64,000 nt of DNA from Sedimenticola thiotaurini. GTDB taxonomy: Bacteria > Pseudomonadota > Gammaproteobacteria > Chromatiales > Chromatiaceae. The stretch lies in NCBI GenBank assembly GCA_007713595.1, contig VMRY01000009.1:123237-187236 (forward strand), in the 5' to 3' direction. Below are positions 55,730 through 64,000 of this stretch, piece after piece. Under the pieces are notes generated by a model that saw only the letters and a list, made by a program, of their open reading frames with translations, was not told where the DNA came from and did no database searches. The position numbers and the translations under genes were made by a program. The stretch's first letter is position 1. Each line of letters starts with the position of its first letter.

Positions 55730-58669
55730 TTGCACTGGTTTCAAGACCTGATCTGTCAAATCAAGATACGCCGACTCCTGCTGATGGTGCTTGGACTATT
55801 GAGCGCCGTGGCAATTGCAGCCCTCATCTGGAATGGCCTGACAGTTCTGGAGCAACACCGCATTGCCAGCCGACTCACCCTGAATAGCCAACTGGCGGAT
55901 CAGTCCCTCCATCTAACAACTGAACTGGCCATTGAGCGTGGACTGAGCTCCACCCTGCTCGCCACCAGAGAGCATCAGAACAGTGAACAGCTGCTGCGAC
56001 TCAGCGAACAGCGCAAACGGGTCGATGACAAGTTCCAGACCTTTCTAAGATCACTGAAAGCACGGCGCGATCCAAATAGTAGTGAGCCGCTGCATCTGGC
56101 CTACGACACACTGTTGGCACACTTTCAACATCTAACACGCCTGCGCAGTTATATCGACGCCATCTACATGGGCAAAGATGACCGGGACACTTCGCTGCAG
56201 TGGGTCGGTCTGGTGAGCGGAATTATCGATGATATCGCCCGGCTGCAGCGGCAGATCATGGTCCCAACCCAGGATCCTGGCTATGTAGTGGCGCAGGGAG
56301 AGCAACTGCGAACGCTCTTTTTCAGGATGACCGAGGCGGCTGGCAGAGAGCGTGCACTGATCGGTAGGGCTATTGCCTTGAAGGATGTATTCAGTGACGA
56401 TGAGCTCTCCCAGCTGACAGACTACCGCCTTGAGTTGAATAACGGCCAGAAGCAGATCGCCATACTGGCAAACCAATATCACAAGACCGAAAATCTGAAG
56501 AGCTCCCTGGATCGTTACGAAGAGATCTTTCTTGGCAGTTACGCAGAGATACGCAGACAAGTACTCCAGGCATCTGCCAACAGAGCCCCCTATCCTGTCA
56601 CTGAACTGGTCTGGTTTTCAGAGGCCTCCCGGGCCATTGACACGATAACTGATCTATCTGAGGCCTTTAATCAGCATATTCGCTCAGATATTGAGGCGAT
56701 CCAACAGCGTGCCAATAAAACCGTTGTATCACTGGTCTCCACTGTTTTGTTGGTACTGGTTCTTTTTGCTGCCACCTATTTGATCACTTACCGCCGCATA
56801 CTCGATCCACTCAATCACCTTGATAAGGCTGCCAAGACCATTCAAAGCGGCAACCTGAAACAACAAGTCATTGTCGATGCAAAGGATGAGTTCGGCACGC
56901 TGGGAAACAGCTTCGAATCCATGCGACTGAGCCTGCTGGAGGATCGCGAGCACCGCGAAATGGTAGAACAAGAGCTGCGCAAGCTGCATCAAGCCATCGA
57001 ACAGAGCGTCAGCTCCCTGGTCATTACTGATTCAGAAGGCGTTACTGAATACGTCAACCACCGATTTGAGTTGACCACCGGCTATCGCCAGGAAGAGGTT
57101 ATCGGAAGTAAATATAACCAGCTTCGATCAGGCCAGACACCGATCAAGATCTATGACGAGATGTGGTCAACCATCAAATCCGGGGATATCTGGGAGGGCG
57201 AGCTTCTCAACAGAAAAAAGAACGGCGAACTGTTCTGGGAACTGGTCAGTATCTCACCCGTAAGAGATAAATCAGGAGCCATTACGCACTTCATCGGTAT
57301 CCAACACGATATAACCCAGCGTAAGGCAATGGAAGACCGGCTCAATTTCCTGGCCTATCATGACGACCTCACCGGCCTGCCCAACCGTACCCTGCTCACT
57401 GACCGCTTCAATCAACTCACCAGTCAATCCAAACGGCGGGATAAGCAGATTGCCCTGCTGATGCTGGATCTGAACCGTTTTAAACTGATCAATGACAGCC
57501 TGGGTCACGAAACCGGCGACCAGGTTCTGGTTGAGATTGGTAATCGGCTACAGCGTATGGCACGGACTGGGGATACGATTGCTCGTTACGGAGGTGATGA
57601 GTTTGTTGTGCTGCTACCGGACATTGATTCGGTTACCGCTGTTACAGAAATTGCCAGGCGTATACAGCATAAACTGAGCAAACCGCTTGAGATCAATGGG
57701 CGTATTCTTCATGTCAGTTGTTCAATCGGTGTTGCCCTTTGGCCGCAAGATGGTCAAAGACTGGAAAATCTGCTGAGCAACGCAGACGCCTCCATGTACC
57801 AGGCCAAGACCCGCAGTGGCGAAAAGCTGCAGTTCTTCACCGAAGAGCTGAACAGTCAGGTTCAACAGCGCATGGATATGGAAAGCGACCTGAGAGCGGC
57901 CATCAACCACAACGAACTTGAACTGTACTATCAACCCCAGCTCAATCTGAAGACCCATACCATCACCGGTATGGAGGCGCTGTTACGCTGGCATCATCCC
58001 AACAAGGGCATGATTCCACCTGACTGTTTTATCCCCCTGGCAGAAGAGACAGGACTGATTCTACCAATTGGTGAATGGGTACTCGAGCAGGCCTGTCTCC
58101 AGGCAAAGCAATTCCAGGAGAATGGGTTCCCTGACCTGATCGTCGCGGTCAATGTCTCGGTCCGTCAATTGGAAGGCCAGGACATGACCAGCATGATAAG
58201 ACGTCTGCTGCAGCAAACAGGCATCCCTGCTGGCTCTCTGGAGATTGAGATCACTGAGAGTGTGATGATGGAAGACCCTGAACGCATGATCGAGTCTCTC
58301 ATCGATTTGAAACGGCTGGGTATTCGACTGGCCCTGGATGATTTCGGCACTGGACACTCATCCCTCTCCTACCTACAGCGTTTTCCGTTTGACAAACTGA
58401 AGATTGACCGTGCATTTATCCGCAACATCACAGAATCCTCAGATGATGCAGCCATTGCAATGACCATTGGAGCCATGGCCAAGAGTCTCAAGCTCGAAGT
58501 GATCGCAGAGGGTGTCGAAACAGAAGAACAGATGAACTTCTTAAAAAAGTGTGGCTGTAACGAGATCCAGGGTTATCTCATCAGCAGACCGATCCCGGCC
58601 ATTGAGTTTAGGCAGTTACTGGAAAAGCAACATAAGAGCAATCTCTTAACACTCGTCAAGAGGCCTTAA
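55730..58669 (+). CDS. NIT-HAMP-PAS-GGDEF-EAL signalling protein
   Basis: 979-residue cyclic-di-GMP enzyme in the inner membrane. Order: transmembrane helix (about 15-38), periplasmic NIT-type helical domain (LAIERGLSSTLL near 66), second helix near 335-355, HAMP near 355-405, PAS near 425-535, GGDEF with RYGGDEFVVLLP near 620, and EAL with MEALLRWHHP near 748 and DDFGTGHSSLSYL near 870. Both catalytic motifs look intact. NIT domains are linked to nitrate/nitrite sensing, though the ligand here is unknown. TTG start behind AGGTGAAGAG. Confidence 0.93.
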   Translation: MHWFQDLICQIKIRRLLLMVLGLLSAVAIAALIWNGLTVLEQHRIASRLTLNSQLADQSLHLTTELAIERGLSSTLLATREHQNSEQLLRLSEQRKRVDDKFQTFLRSLKARRDPNSSEPLHLAYDTLLAHFQHLTRLRSYIDAIYMGKDDRDTSLQWVGLVSGIIDDIARLQRQIMVPTQDPGYVVAQGEQLRTLFFRMTEAAGRERALIGRAIALKDVFSDDELSQLTDYRLELNNGQKQIAILANQYHKTENLKSSLDRYEEIFLGSYAEIRRQVLQASANRAPYPVTELVWFSEASRAIDTITDLSEAFNQHIRSDIEAIQQRANKTVVSLVSTVLLVLVLFAATYLITYRRILDPLNHLDKAAKTIQSGNLKQQVIVDAKDEFGTLGNSFESMRLSLLEDREHREMVEQELRKLHQAIEQSVSSLVITDSEGVTEYVNHRFELTTGYRQEEVIGSKYNQLRSGQTPIKIYDEMWSTIKSGDIWEGELLNRKKNGELFWELVSISPVRDKSGAITHFIGIQHDITQRKAMEDRLNFLAYHDDLTGLPNRTLLTDRFNQLTSQSKRRDKQIALLMLDLNRFKLINDSLGHETGDQVLVEIGNRLQRMARTGDTIARYGGDEFVVLLPDIDSVTAVTEIARRIQHKLSKPLEINGRILHVSCSIGVALWPQDGQRLENLLSNADASMYQAKTRSGEKLQFFTEELNSQVQQRMDMESDLRAAINHNELELYYQPQLNLKTHTITGMEALLRWHHPNKGMIPPDCFIPLAEETGLILPIGEWVLEQACLQAKQFQENGFPDLIVAVNVSVRQLEGQDMTSMIRRLLQQTGIPAGSLEIEITESVMMEDPERMIESLIDLKRLGIRLALDDFGTGHSSLSYLQRFPFDKLKIDRAFIRNITESSDDAAIAMTIGAMAKSLKLEVIAEGVETEEQMNFLKKCGCNEIQGYLISRPIPAIEFRQLLEKQHKSNLLTLVKRP

Positions 58670-58747
58670 CAGATACGAAATATCAACGTCATATCCGGGC
58701 TTGATAATAACATAGTATTTTAGTAAGTTATTATGGAGAGATGAGTA

Positions 58748-58930
58748 ATGAGCCAGGAAAATGACATGAAAGAGAACAACACCAACATATCGAGACGTCA
58801 GCAACTCGCTGAATTCATAAACCTTTCTGCAGACTACATCGGGGTTAAACCGCCGTCTGAGCATACCTTCGCCCGCTGGACCACCCACTGCAGCTGCCAG
58901 CAAAACCGGGCTGAGACGCGCGCATCCTGA
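58748..58930 (+). CDS. Small unknown ORF (60 residues)
   Basis: 60 residues, polar, with no membrane segment or recognised motif. A good Shine-Dalgarno (GGAGAG, seven bases away) precedes the ATG. It has one CSC pair near residue 49. It follows the GGDEF-EAL gene by 78 bp. The coding case is moderate. It may be a leader or lineage-specific small protein. Confidence 0.45.
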   Translation: MSQENDMKENNTNISRRQQLAEFINLSADYIGVKPPSEHTFARWTTHCSCQQNRAETRAS

Positions 58931-58940
58931 GCAAATAAGT

Positions 58941-59189
58941 ATGCGTATGCCAGAACAGACCAAACAATCGACTGGAAGGTTACAACTGAAACTGCAGTGC
59001 CTTATGAACGCCTTTAGAGCCTCCGGTAGACCGGTGCTCTTCCTCGTTCTTCTGTGTGTCACTTTGGGCCTACTGTTCAGCCTGCTGGGCTCTGAGGTTG
59101 GCCTGATCCTGATCACTGCCGGTCTGGGTGCATTGGTGCTATTTATTCTATTGGGAACAACACTGGGCTGTCGGCTACAAATAAAGTAG
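58941..59189 (+). CDS. Small two-helix membrane protein
   Basis: 82 residues with two hydrophobic helices (VLFLVLLCVTLGLLFSLLG near 33 and VGLILITAGLGALVLFILLG near 54) and a basic N-terminus. Not recognised. It starts 11 bp after the previous small ORF in another frame, with no clear ribosome site. It may start at the second Met. Confidence 0.5.
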   Translation: MRMPEQTKQSTGRLQLKLQCLMNAFRASGRPVLFLVLLCVTLGLLFSLLGSEVGLILITAGLGALVLFILLGTTLGCRLQIK

Positions 59190-59268
59190 CTGAACACTGT
59201 CTACCCGCCTGCACATTGGGCGCGGCACCTTGATCTTACGACCCAATCTCCTGTAACTTGCTGCCACA

Positions 59269-60183
59269 ATGGCAGCACTTATAAACATCCACAATCTGAC
59301 ACACCACTATGGCGATCTCTGCGCCCTGGATAGCGTCAGCTTTGATTTGCAACCAGGTGAGATCTTGGGATTCCTCGGTCCCAATGGTGCAGGAAAATCG
59401 ACCACCATGCAGATTATCTGCGGGACACTCGCACCGACCAGCGGGCAGGTGATCATTAATGGATCTGACCTGCAGACCGACCCCATCAGCGCCAAGAGTC
59501 AACTAGGTTACCTCCCGGAATCACCACCGCTCTACTCTGACATGCGGGTGGATGAGTATCTCGGTTTCTGTGCCCGCCTGCGCAAGGTTGCCCCATCCAA
59601 GGTTGCACAAGCCGTTGAAACCACCAAACAGCGTTGTGGATTGACTGATGTTGCATCGCGCCTGATCGCCAATCTGTCAAAGGGATACAAGCAACGGGTG
59701 GGGATAGCTCAGGCAATAATACATAACCCCCACGTCATTATTCTGGATGAGCCCACCAGCGGACTGGATCCCAATCAGATCCAGGAGATACGAAACCTGA
59801 TCAAGCAACTGGCCAGTGACTGCGGCATTCTCATATCCACGCACATCCTCTCTGAAGTACGCGCAATCTGCGATCGTGTGCTGATACTCCATCAGGGGCG
59901 TATGGTCTACACCGGCCACATTTCAGCAGAGGATAAAAATGCCCTTATAATCAAGCTGGATGCAAATAGAGAGAGTGACTACCTGGCTGATATACCCGGT
60001 GTAGCCCAGGTGGAACGAGTCGATCAGCAGCATTTCAGACTGCGGCTTTCCGCAACAACTTCAGCAGCCGATATTGCAGCCGCGATCATATCGCAGGGCG
60101 AGAAGCTGTATGAGCTGCGACCTGACCACAGCAATCTGGAACAGATCTTCAGCCAACTGACAACGGGTGAGATGGGAACATGA
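59269..60183 (+). CDS. ABC transporter ATPase (gliding/GldA-like)
   Basis: 304 residues. It shows Walker [17 protein letters not shown] near 35, Q-loop GYLPESPPLYSDM, signature NLSKGYKQRVGIAQA near 137, Walker B VIILDEPTSGLDP, and H-loop STHILSEVRA. The C-terminal extension after 220 resembles exporters such as GldA. It pairs with the ABC-2 permease downstream, overlapping by four bases. Confidence 0.94.
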   Translation: MAALINIHNLTHHYGDLCALDSVSFDLQPGEILGFLGPNGAGKSTTMQIICGTLAPTSGQVIINGSDLQTDPISAKSQLGYLPESPPLYSDMRVDEYLGFCARLRKVAPSKVAQAVETTKQRCGLTDVASRLIANLSKGYKQRVGIAQAIIHNPHVIILDEPTSGLDPNQIQEIRNLIKQLASDCGILISTHILSEVRAICDRVLILHQGRMVYTGHISAEDKNALIIKLDANRESDYLADIPGVAQVERVDQQHFRLRLSATTSAADIAAAIISQGEKLYELRPDHSNLEQIFSQLTTGEMGT

Positions 60184-60917
60184 TCCTTACCCTGTCAGCC
60201 CGTGAGCTTCGATCGCTGTTTCAGTCACCCCTCGCCTGGAGTCTGCTGGGGGTAATCACCCTTATCCATGCCTGGCTGTTTCTGGTGCAGATCGAATCCT
60301 ATCTAAAGATCCAGGCCAGCCTGGTTGCCCGCTCTTCTGAACTGGGGGTCACCGACCTGATCATTGCCCCCCTGTTTGATTCAAGCGCCATGGTGATGCT
60401 GCTGATCACCCCCCTGTTGACCATGCGGCTACTCAGTGAAGAGTACCGTACCGGCACCATACAGCTGCTACTCTCATCTCCCATATCACCCCGCCAGATT
60501 ATTATTGGCAAATACCTGGCCCTGCTTGGCATCTTATCCGTCTCGCTACTGATCACCGCCATGCTACCCTTCTCACTGCTACTGGGTGCAGAGATCGACA
60601 TCAGCAGAGTGCTGGCTTCCCTACTGGGTTTATTCCTTCTACTCGCCAGTTACGGTGCCGTTGGCCTGCTGCTCTCCAGCCTTACAGAGCAACCGGCGGT
60701 AGCCGCAGTCAGCAGCTATGGCGTGTTACTGTTTCTCTGGATTATCAATCTCTCGAATCAGAGCAGTCTGTTTGACTGGCTCTCGCTTGCCAGCCACTAT
60801 CGACATTTTCTCAGCGGCCTGGTCAGCACAGGTGATATCAGTTACTTCCTTTTGATTATTGCCGCCTGCCTCATGATGACCCTTCAGCAACTGGAGCAAC
60901 GGTGTGGTAAAGGATAA
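60180..60917 (+). CDS. ABC-2 type permease (GldF-like)
   Basis: 245 residues, six hydrophobic segments. LSARELRSLFQSPLAW begins the protein. Then come PLLTMRLLSEEYRTGTIQLLLSSPIS and the IGKYLA segment, common in GldF-like permeases. It forms a membrane channel with the upstream ATPase. The substrate is unknown. Confidence 0.92.
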   Translation: MILTLSARELRSLFQSPLAWSLLGVITLIHAWLFLVQIESYLKIQASLVARSSELGVTDLIIAPLFDSSAMVMLLITPLLTMRLLSEEYRTGTIQLLLSSPISPRQIIIGKYLALLGILSVSLLITAMLPFSLLLGAEIDISRVLASLLGLFLLLASYGAVGLLLSSLTEQPAVAAVSSYGVLLFLWIINLSNQSSLFDWLSLASHYRHFLSGLVSTGDISYFLLIIAACLMMTLQQLEQRCGKG

Positions 60918-60921
60918 GCCG

Positions 60922-62268
60922 ATGCGGAACCTCATCATTGCAGGCTGGCTGCAACGGCTGAACGGCATGCTGTTTTACCTGTTACTGGCAATGGCTGTCG
61001 GGCTGGCAGGCTGGCTGACCCAGCGCTTTGAGCTGCATTTCGACTGGAGCAGCCAAGCCAGAAACAGCCTCTCTCCAGCCAGTCAACGACTTCTGAGCCG
61101 TCTGGAGGGGCCGCTGGCAATACGCTCATTTGCACCACGTAATGCCGAGCTGAGAAGCCGTATCAAGGCACTGCTCGAACCCTACCAGGCGATTCGTCCC
61201 GACATCACCCTTACTTTTATTGATCCTGCCAATCAGCCACAGTTGACCCGTGAGTCAGGCGTCCGACTCGCCGGCGAACTCCAGTTCAGTTATCAGGGCC
61301 GAACGGAAAACCTTGGCATACTTAACGAGCAGAGCATCAGCAACACCATCCAGCGCCTCATACAGCAAGGTGAGCGCTGGATCGTCAGTCTGGAGGGACA
61401 TGGTGAGAGAAAACTGACCGGCAAGGCCAATCATGATCTGGGCAGTTTGGGCCAGGAGTTGGTACGCAAGGGCTATCGGCTGCAGAGTCTGGATCTGACC
61501 CGGCAACCAACAATTCCAAGAAATACCTCTCTGCTGGTAATTGCTTCTCCACAGATAGCCTACCTGCCGGGAGAACTCGCGCTGATTCAGGACTATTTGA
61601 GCCAGGGGGGTAATCTGTTGTGGCTGACTGATCCGGGCAATCAATACAATCTGCCGGAGCTTTTCAAACAGACCGGCCTGCAGGTTTTGCCAGGTACTGT
61701 CGTTGATGCCAATGCGGCCCAGCTGGGCCTGGATAATCCCGCCATTGCCTTGGTCAACCAATTCCCCGACCATCCAGCCACCGCCAATTTCCACCTGCTA
61801 ACTCTTTACCCGTTTGCTGCCGCATTAAAAAGCACAGCCTCAGAAACATGGCAAGCAACCCCTTTATTGCAGACACAAACAGGAAGCTGGAACGAGACCG
61901 GGCCACTCACCGGAGAGCTGCAGCGGGATGAAACGTTGGGTGAAGAGCCAGGGCCTTTGACCCTGGGTATCGCCTTTAACCGAACGAACAATGACCAAAC
62001 CCAGCGACTATTAGTCATCGGAGATGGCGACTTTGTCTCCAACAGTTATCTGGGTAATGCCGGGAATATGAACCTTGGGCTTAACCTGATTCGCTGGCTG
62101 GCGGAAGATGACAACCTGTTGGACATACCGGCCAAAACGGCTTCTGATCTTGAACTGAATCTTAGTCCAACCATTGGGGCTGTTATCGGCCTGGGTTTCC
62201 TGGTTTTTCTACCTATTCTGCTCATCAGCACAGGAGTGGTGATTATGTGGCGCAGGCGTAGAGCGTAA
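60922..62268 (+). CDS. GldG-family ABC transport auxiliary protein
   Basis: About 448 residues. An N-terminal membrane helix (GMLFYLLLAMAVGLAGWLTQ) is followed by a large periplasmic domain (HFDWSSQARNSLSPASQRLLSRL, then SLEGHGERKL and GGNLLWLTDPGN) and a C-terminal helix with a short basic tail. This fits the GldG/IFT52-like family that accompanies GldA-GldF. AAGGA eight bases upstream of ATG 60922 favours it over a GTG at 60904. Confidence 0.9.
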   Translation: MRNLIIAGWLQRLNGMLFYLLLAMAVGLAGWLTQRFELHFDWSSQARNSLSPASQRLLSRLEGPLAIRSFAPRNAELRSRIKALLEPYQAIRPDITLTFIDPANQPQLTRESGVRLAGELQFSYQGRTENLGILNEQSISNTIQRLIQQGERWIVSLEGHGERKLTGKANHDLGSLGQELVRKGYRLQSLDLTRQPTIPRNTSLLVIASPQIAYLPGELALIQDYLSQGGNLLWLTDPGNQYNLPELFKQTGLQVLPGTVVDANAAQLGLDNPAIALVNQFPDHPATANFHLLTLYPFAAALKSTASETWQATPLLQTQTGSWNETGPLTGELQRDETLGEEPGPLTLGIAFNRTNNDQTQRLLVIGDGDFVSNSYLGNAGNMNLGLNLIRWLAEDDNLLDIPAKTASDLELNLSPTIGAVIGLGFLVFLPILLISTGVVIMWRRRRA

Positions 62269-62280
62269 GGTGTTTACAGC

Positions 62281-63120
62281 ATGAAGCGACAGACCCTGAT
62301 CAACCTGTTCCTGCTACTGAGCGTTCTGGTACTGGGTTTTTTCGCCTGGTTTAGTCCGGTAGAGCAGGAACAACCGAAACAGGCACCACTGACCGGATTG
62401 AATTCAGTTGAGATTAAACGCATCAAAATCCACAATAACAACGGCCCAGAATTTGAAATGCAGAGAGTGGTCGGTAAATGGCAGATGGTGAAGCCCTATC
62501 CTGTACCGGCAAATGGGCCACGTATTGATATTCTCATGGATCTACTCTCTACGCCCCAAGTCGATTCATTTCCCGTACCAACAGAGAGACTCGCTGAATT
62601 CGGTCTGGAAAAACCGCTGGCAGTGGTGACATTCAATGATACCCAGATCACCTTTGGTGGCACGCACCCCTACAACTATCGCCGCTATGTGCGCATCGAA
62701 AATCAACTCTACCTAATCAACGACATATTCCCCCATCACGTACTGGCCCGGGCTGAAGATTTCATCAGCCATGCACTGTTTCCAGAGAATAGCCAGATCA
62801 GTGAAATTGAGACCCCAGAGTGGCACATTTTCGAGACAGACGGTAACTGGCAGATGACGCCAGCAAGCCAGGAGACATCAGCAGAGGCCTTGCAGAACAA
62901 GCTCAATAGCTGGTTACACACCTGGGTATCCAAAGTGTCCAAAGCACCCGGCGAGGCACCCAGTGGTGAGATTGTTGTTCAGCTCAAAGGCGTAACCGAG
63001 CCAACTCGGTTTGCTATCATCCGCAACAAAACAGGAACCCTGTTGGTACGTGAGGAGTTGGGACTGGCCTACCACCTGACATCTGATAACTTGTTGCAAG
63101 CACCTGTAACCCCTGACTGA
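62281..63120 (+). CDS. DUF4340 family membrane-anchored protein
   Basis: 279 residues. One N-terminal helix (LINLFLLLSVLVLGFFAW) is followed by an extracytoplasmic beta-rich domain with VGKWQMVKPYPVPANGPRI and the DUF4340-type GLEKPLAVVTFNDTQITFGG. It commonly accompanies GldG. Function unknown. It ends one base before the mutM ATG. Confidence 0.9.
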   Translation: MKRQTLINLFLLLSVLVLGFFAWFSPVEQEQPKQAPLTGLNSVEIKRIKIHNNNGPEFEMQRVVGKWQMVKPYPVPANGPRIDILMDLLSTPQVDSFPVPTERLAEFGLEKPLAVVTFNDTQITFGGTHPYNYRRYVRIENQLYLINDIFPHHVLARAEDFISHALFPENSQISEIETPEWHIFETDGNWQMTPASQETSAEALQNKLNSWLHTWVSKVSKAPGEAPSGEIVVQLKGVTEPTRFAIIRNKTGTLLVREELGLAYHLTSDNLLQAPVTPD

Positions 63121-63121
63121 T

Positions 63122-63934
63122 ATGCCTGAGCTTCCCGAGGTTGAGACCACACGCAGCGGGATTGCCCCGCATATTGAGGGACAGCGAATCACCGGGGTGA
63201 TTATTCGCCAACCCCGGCTGCGCTGGCTGATACCAAATGACCTTGCGCAACATCTGAAAGGCCGCAAGATTCAGTCAGTGGAAAGACGCGCCAAGTATCT
63301 GCTGCTTAACCTGTCAAACGGCACCCTGATTATGCATCTCGGGATGTCAGGCAGTCTGCGTATACTGCCCCGCGCGACAGAACCCGGTAAACATGATCAC
63401 TTTGATCTTCAGTTTAAAACGTGCTGTTTACGCTTTCATGACCCGCGCCGCTTTGGGGCCGTTCTCTGGACAGACCAGTCTGTCGCGGACCATCCCCTGA
63501 TCAGCCACCTGGGACCAGAGCCATTGTCAGCAGACTTTACTGGAGCGTACCTGCATCAACAGGCTCAAGGCCGACACGTTGCCGTAAAAAACCTCATCAT
63601 GGATGGCAAGGTTGTCGTGGGCGTGGGTAATATCTATGCCAATGAGGCGCTGTTTCGCAGTCGCATTCTCCCCTCACGTGCTGCCAACCGGATTTCCGCT
63701 GCGCGCTATCTTCAGCTTGCCGATGAGATTAAGCAGGTATTAGCCGCTGCAATAAAAAGAGGCGGTACAACATTGCGGGATTTTCAGCAGGAAGATGGCA
63801 AGCCCGGTTACTTCGCTCAAGAACTGCTGGTCTATGGCAAGGCAGGTGAACCCTGCCCAGGGTGTGGCGAGCCATTGAAGCAGAAGCGGATTGGTCAGCG
63901 GTCGAGCTTTTATTGCGGGAAGTGTCAGCGATAG
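63122..63934 (+). CDS. mutM: Formamidopyrimidine-DNA glycosylase
   Basis: Excises oxidised guanine (8-oxoG, Fapy) and nicks the abasic site. It starts with the catalytic MPELPEVE, has a ERRAKYLLLNL Lys near residue 58, the helix-two-turn-helix region (VVGVGNIYANEALF), and the zinc finger CPGCGEP...FYCGKCQR at the C-terminus. 270 residues. It probably shares a transcript with the ABC cluster. No terminator is clear in the remaining 66 bp. Confidence 0.97.
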   Translation: MPELPEVETTRSGIAPHIEGQRITGVIIRQPRLRWLIPNDLAQHLKGRKIQSVERRAKYLLLNLSNGTLIMHLGMSGSLRILPRATEPGKHDHFDLQFKTCCLRFHDPRRFGAVLWTDQSVADHPLISHLGPEPLSADFTGAYLHQQAQGRHVAVKNLIMDGKVVVGVGNIYANEALFRSRILPSRAANRISAARYLQLADEIKQVLAAAIKRGGTTLRDFQQEDGKPGYFAQELLVYGKAGEPCPGCGEPLKQKRIGQRSSFYCGKCQR

Positions 63935-64000
63935 TTGGCTACATTGTTTTATTAATGTGAATTCCGGCGCATGAAAAAAATATTGCTTAACGATATAAAA

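Noticed and set aside
58646-59197. 183-residue minus-strand frame
   Set aside because: Covers the two small plus-strand ORFs and the end of the GGDEF-EAL gene. No ribosome site or family match. The plus-strand membrane helices are more plausible.
1-64000. CRISPR arrays, tRNA or rRNA genes, insertion sequences, prophage
   Set aside because: Looked for repeated spacers, cloverleaf-type sequences, transposase or integrase motifs and terminal repeats. None was seen by eye. A tRNA scan would be needed to exclude a hidden tRNA.

Overview
The window reads as one contiguous piece of a gammaproteobacterial chromosome, densely coded and of moderate GC by eye. No phage, transposase, plasmid, CRISPR, rRNA or tRNA was seen. 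The order gshB-(apbE)-tonB-yqgE-yqgF-pyrR-pyrB-pyrC', the pilGHIJ-chpA cluster and pilT/pilU next to yggS-proC-yggT closely follow the Pseudomonas aeruginosa arrangement, with local insertions and losses. The kdsD-kdsC-lptCAB-rpoN-hpf-ptsN-rapZ block is a general gammaproteobacterial one. A transketolase/metK/ahcY/metF neighbourhood, a periplasmic rhodanese and a PyrK-like flavoprotein suggest a Chromatiales-type or sulfur-oxidising relative. That lineage guess is an inference, not a proof.

Layout. (1) 1-7000: transketolase, a thioredoxin-like protein and the activated-methyl cycle (metK, ahcY, metF). A SAM-II-type riboswitch with a terminator precedes metK, and an SAH riboswitch precedes ahcY, so SAM synthesis and SAH removal appear to sense substrate and product separately. 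(2) 7000-11800: a TetR regulator coupled to a polytopic membrane protein, then bioA, rsmE and ttcA. (3) 11900-22150, minus strand: a Pil-Chp chemosensory system (CheW-like, a 2007-residue ChpA, PilJ, PilI, PilH, PilG) without the PilK and ChpB adaptation enzymes. (4) 22280-31440: rhodanese, an unknown secreted protein, glutathione synthetase, ApbE, TonB, YqgE, RuvX and a pyrimidine cluster with PyrR, ATCase, a catalytically dead dihydroorotase and a lone PyrK-like subunit. (5) 31470-39210: PilU/PilT, then yggS-proC-yggT-yggU, with a dynamin-like GTPase where Pseudomonas carries metX-metW, followed by DUF4426 and a small zinc-ribbon protein.

(6) 39350-49390: KDO and LPS-transport genes, sigma-54, hibernation factor and the regulatory PTS (PtsN, RapZ, HPr, PtsI). 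rpoN is split by a frameshift just after its activator-interaction region. (7) 49500-58670: MgtE, an IorA-type oxidoreductase without IorB facing a divergent Lrp regulator, PpnP, DUF924, GNAT and SlyD-like proteins, and a NIT-HAMP-PAS-GGDEF-EAL protein. (8) 58750-63934: two small orphan ORFs, a four-gene GldG/DUF4340 ABC system and mutM.

No wholly new multi-gene system is demonstrable. The strongest leads are the paired SAM-II/SAH riboswitches, the broken rpoN, the dynamin-for-metXW replacement, the methylation-free Pil-Chp array, and the dead dihydroorotase beside an orphan PyrK.
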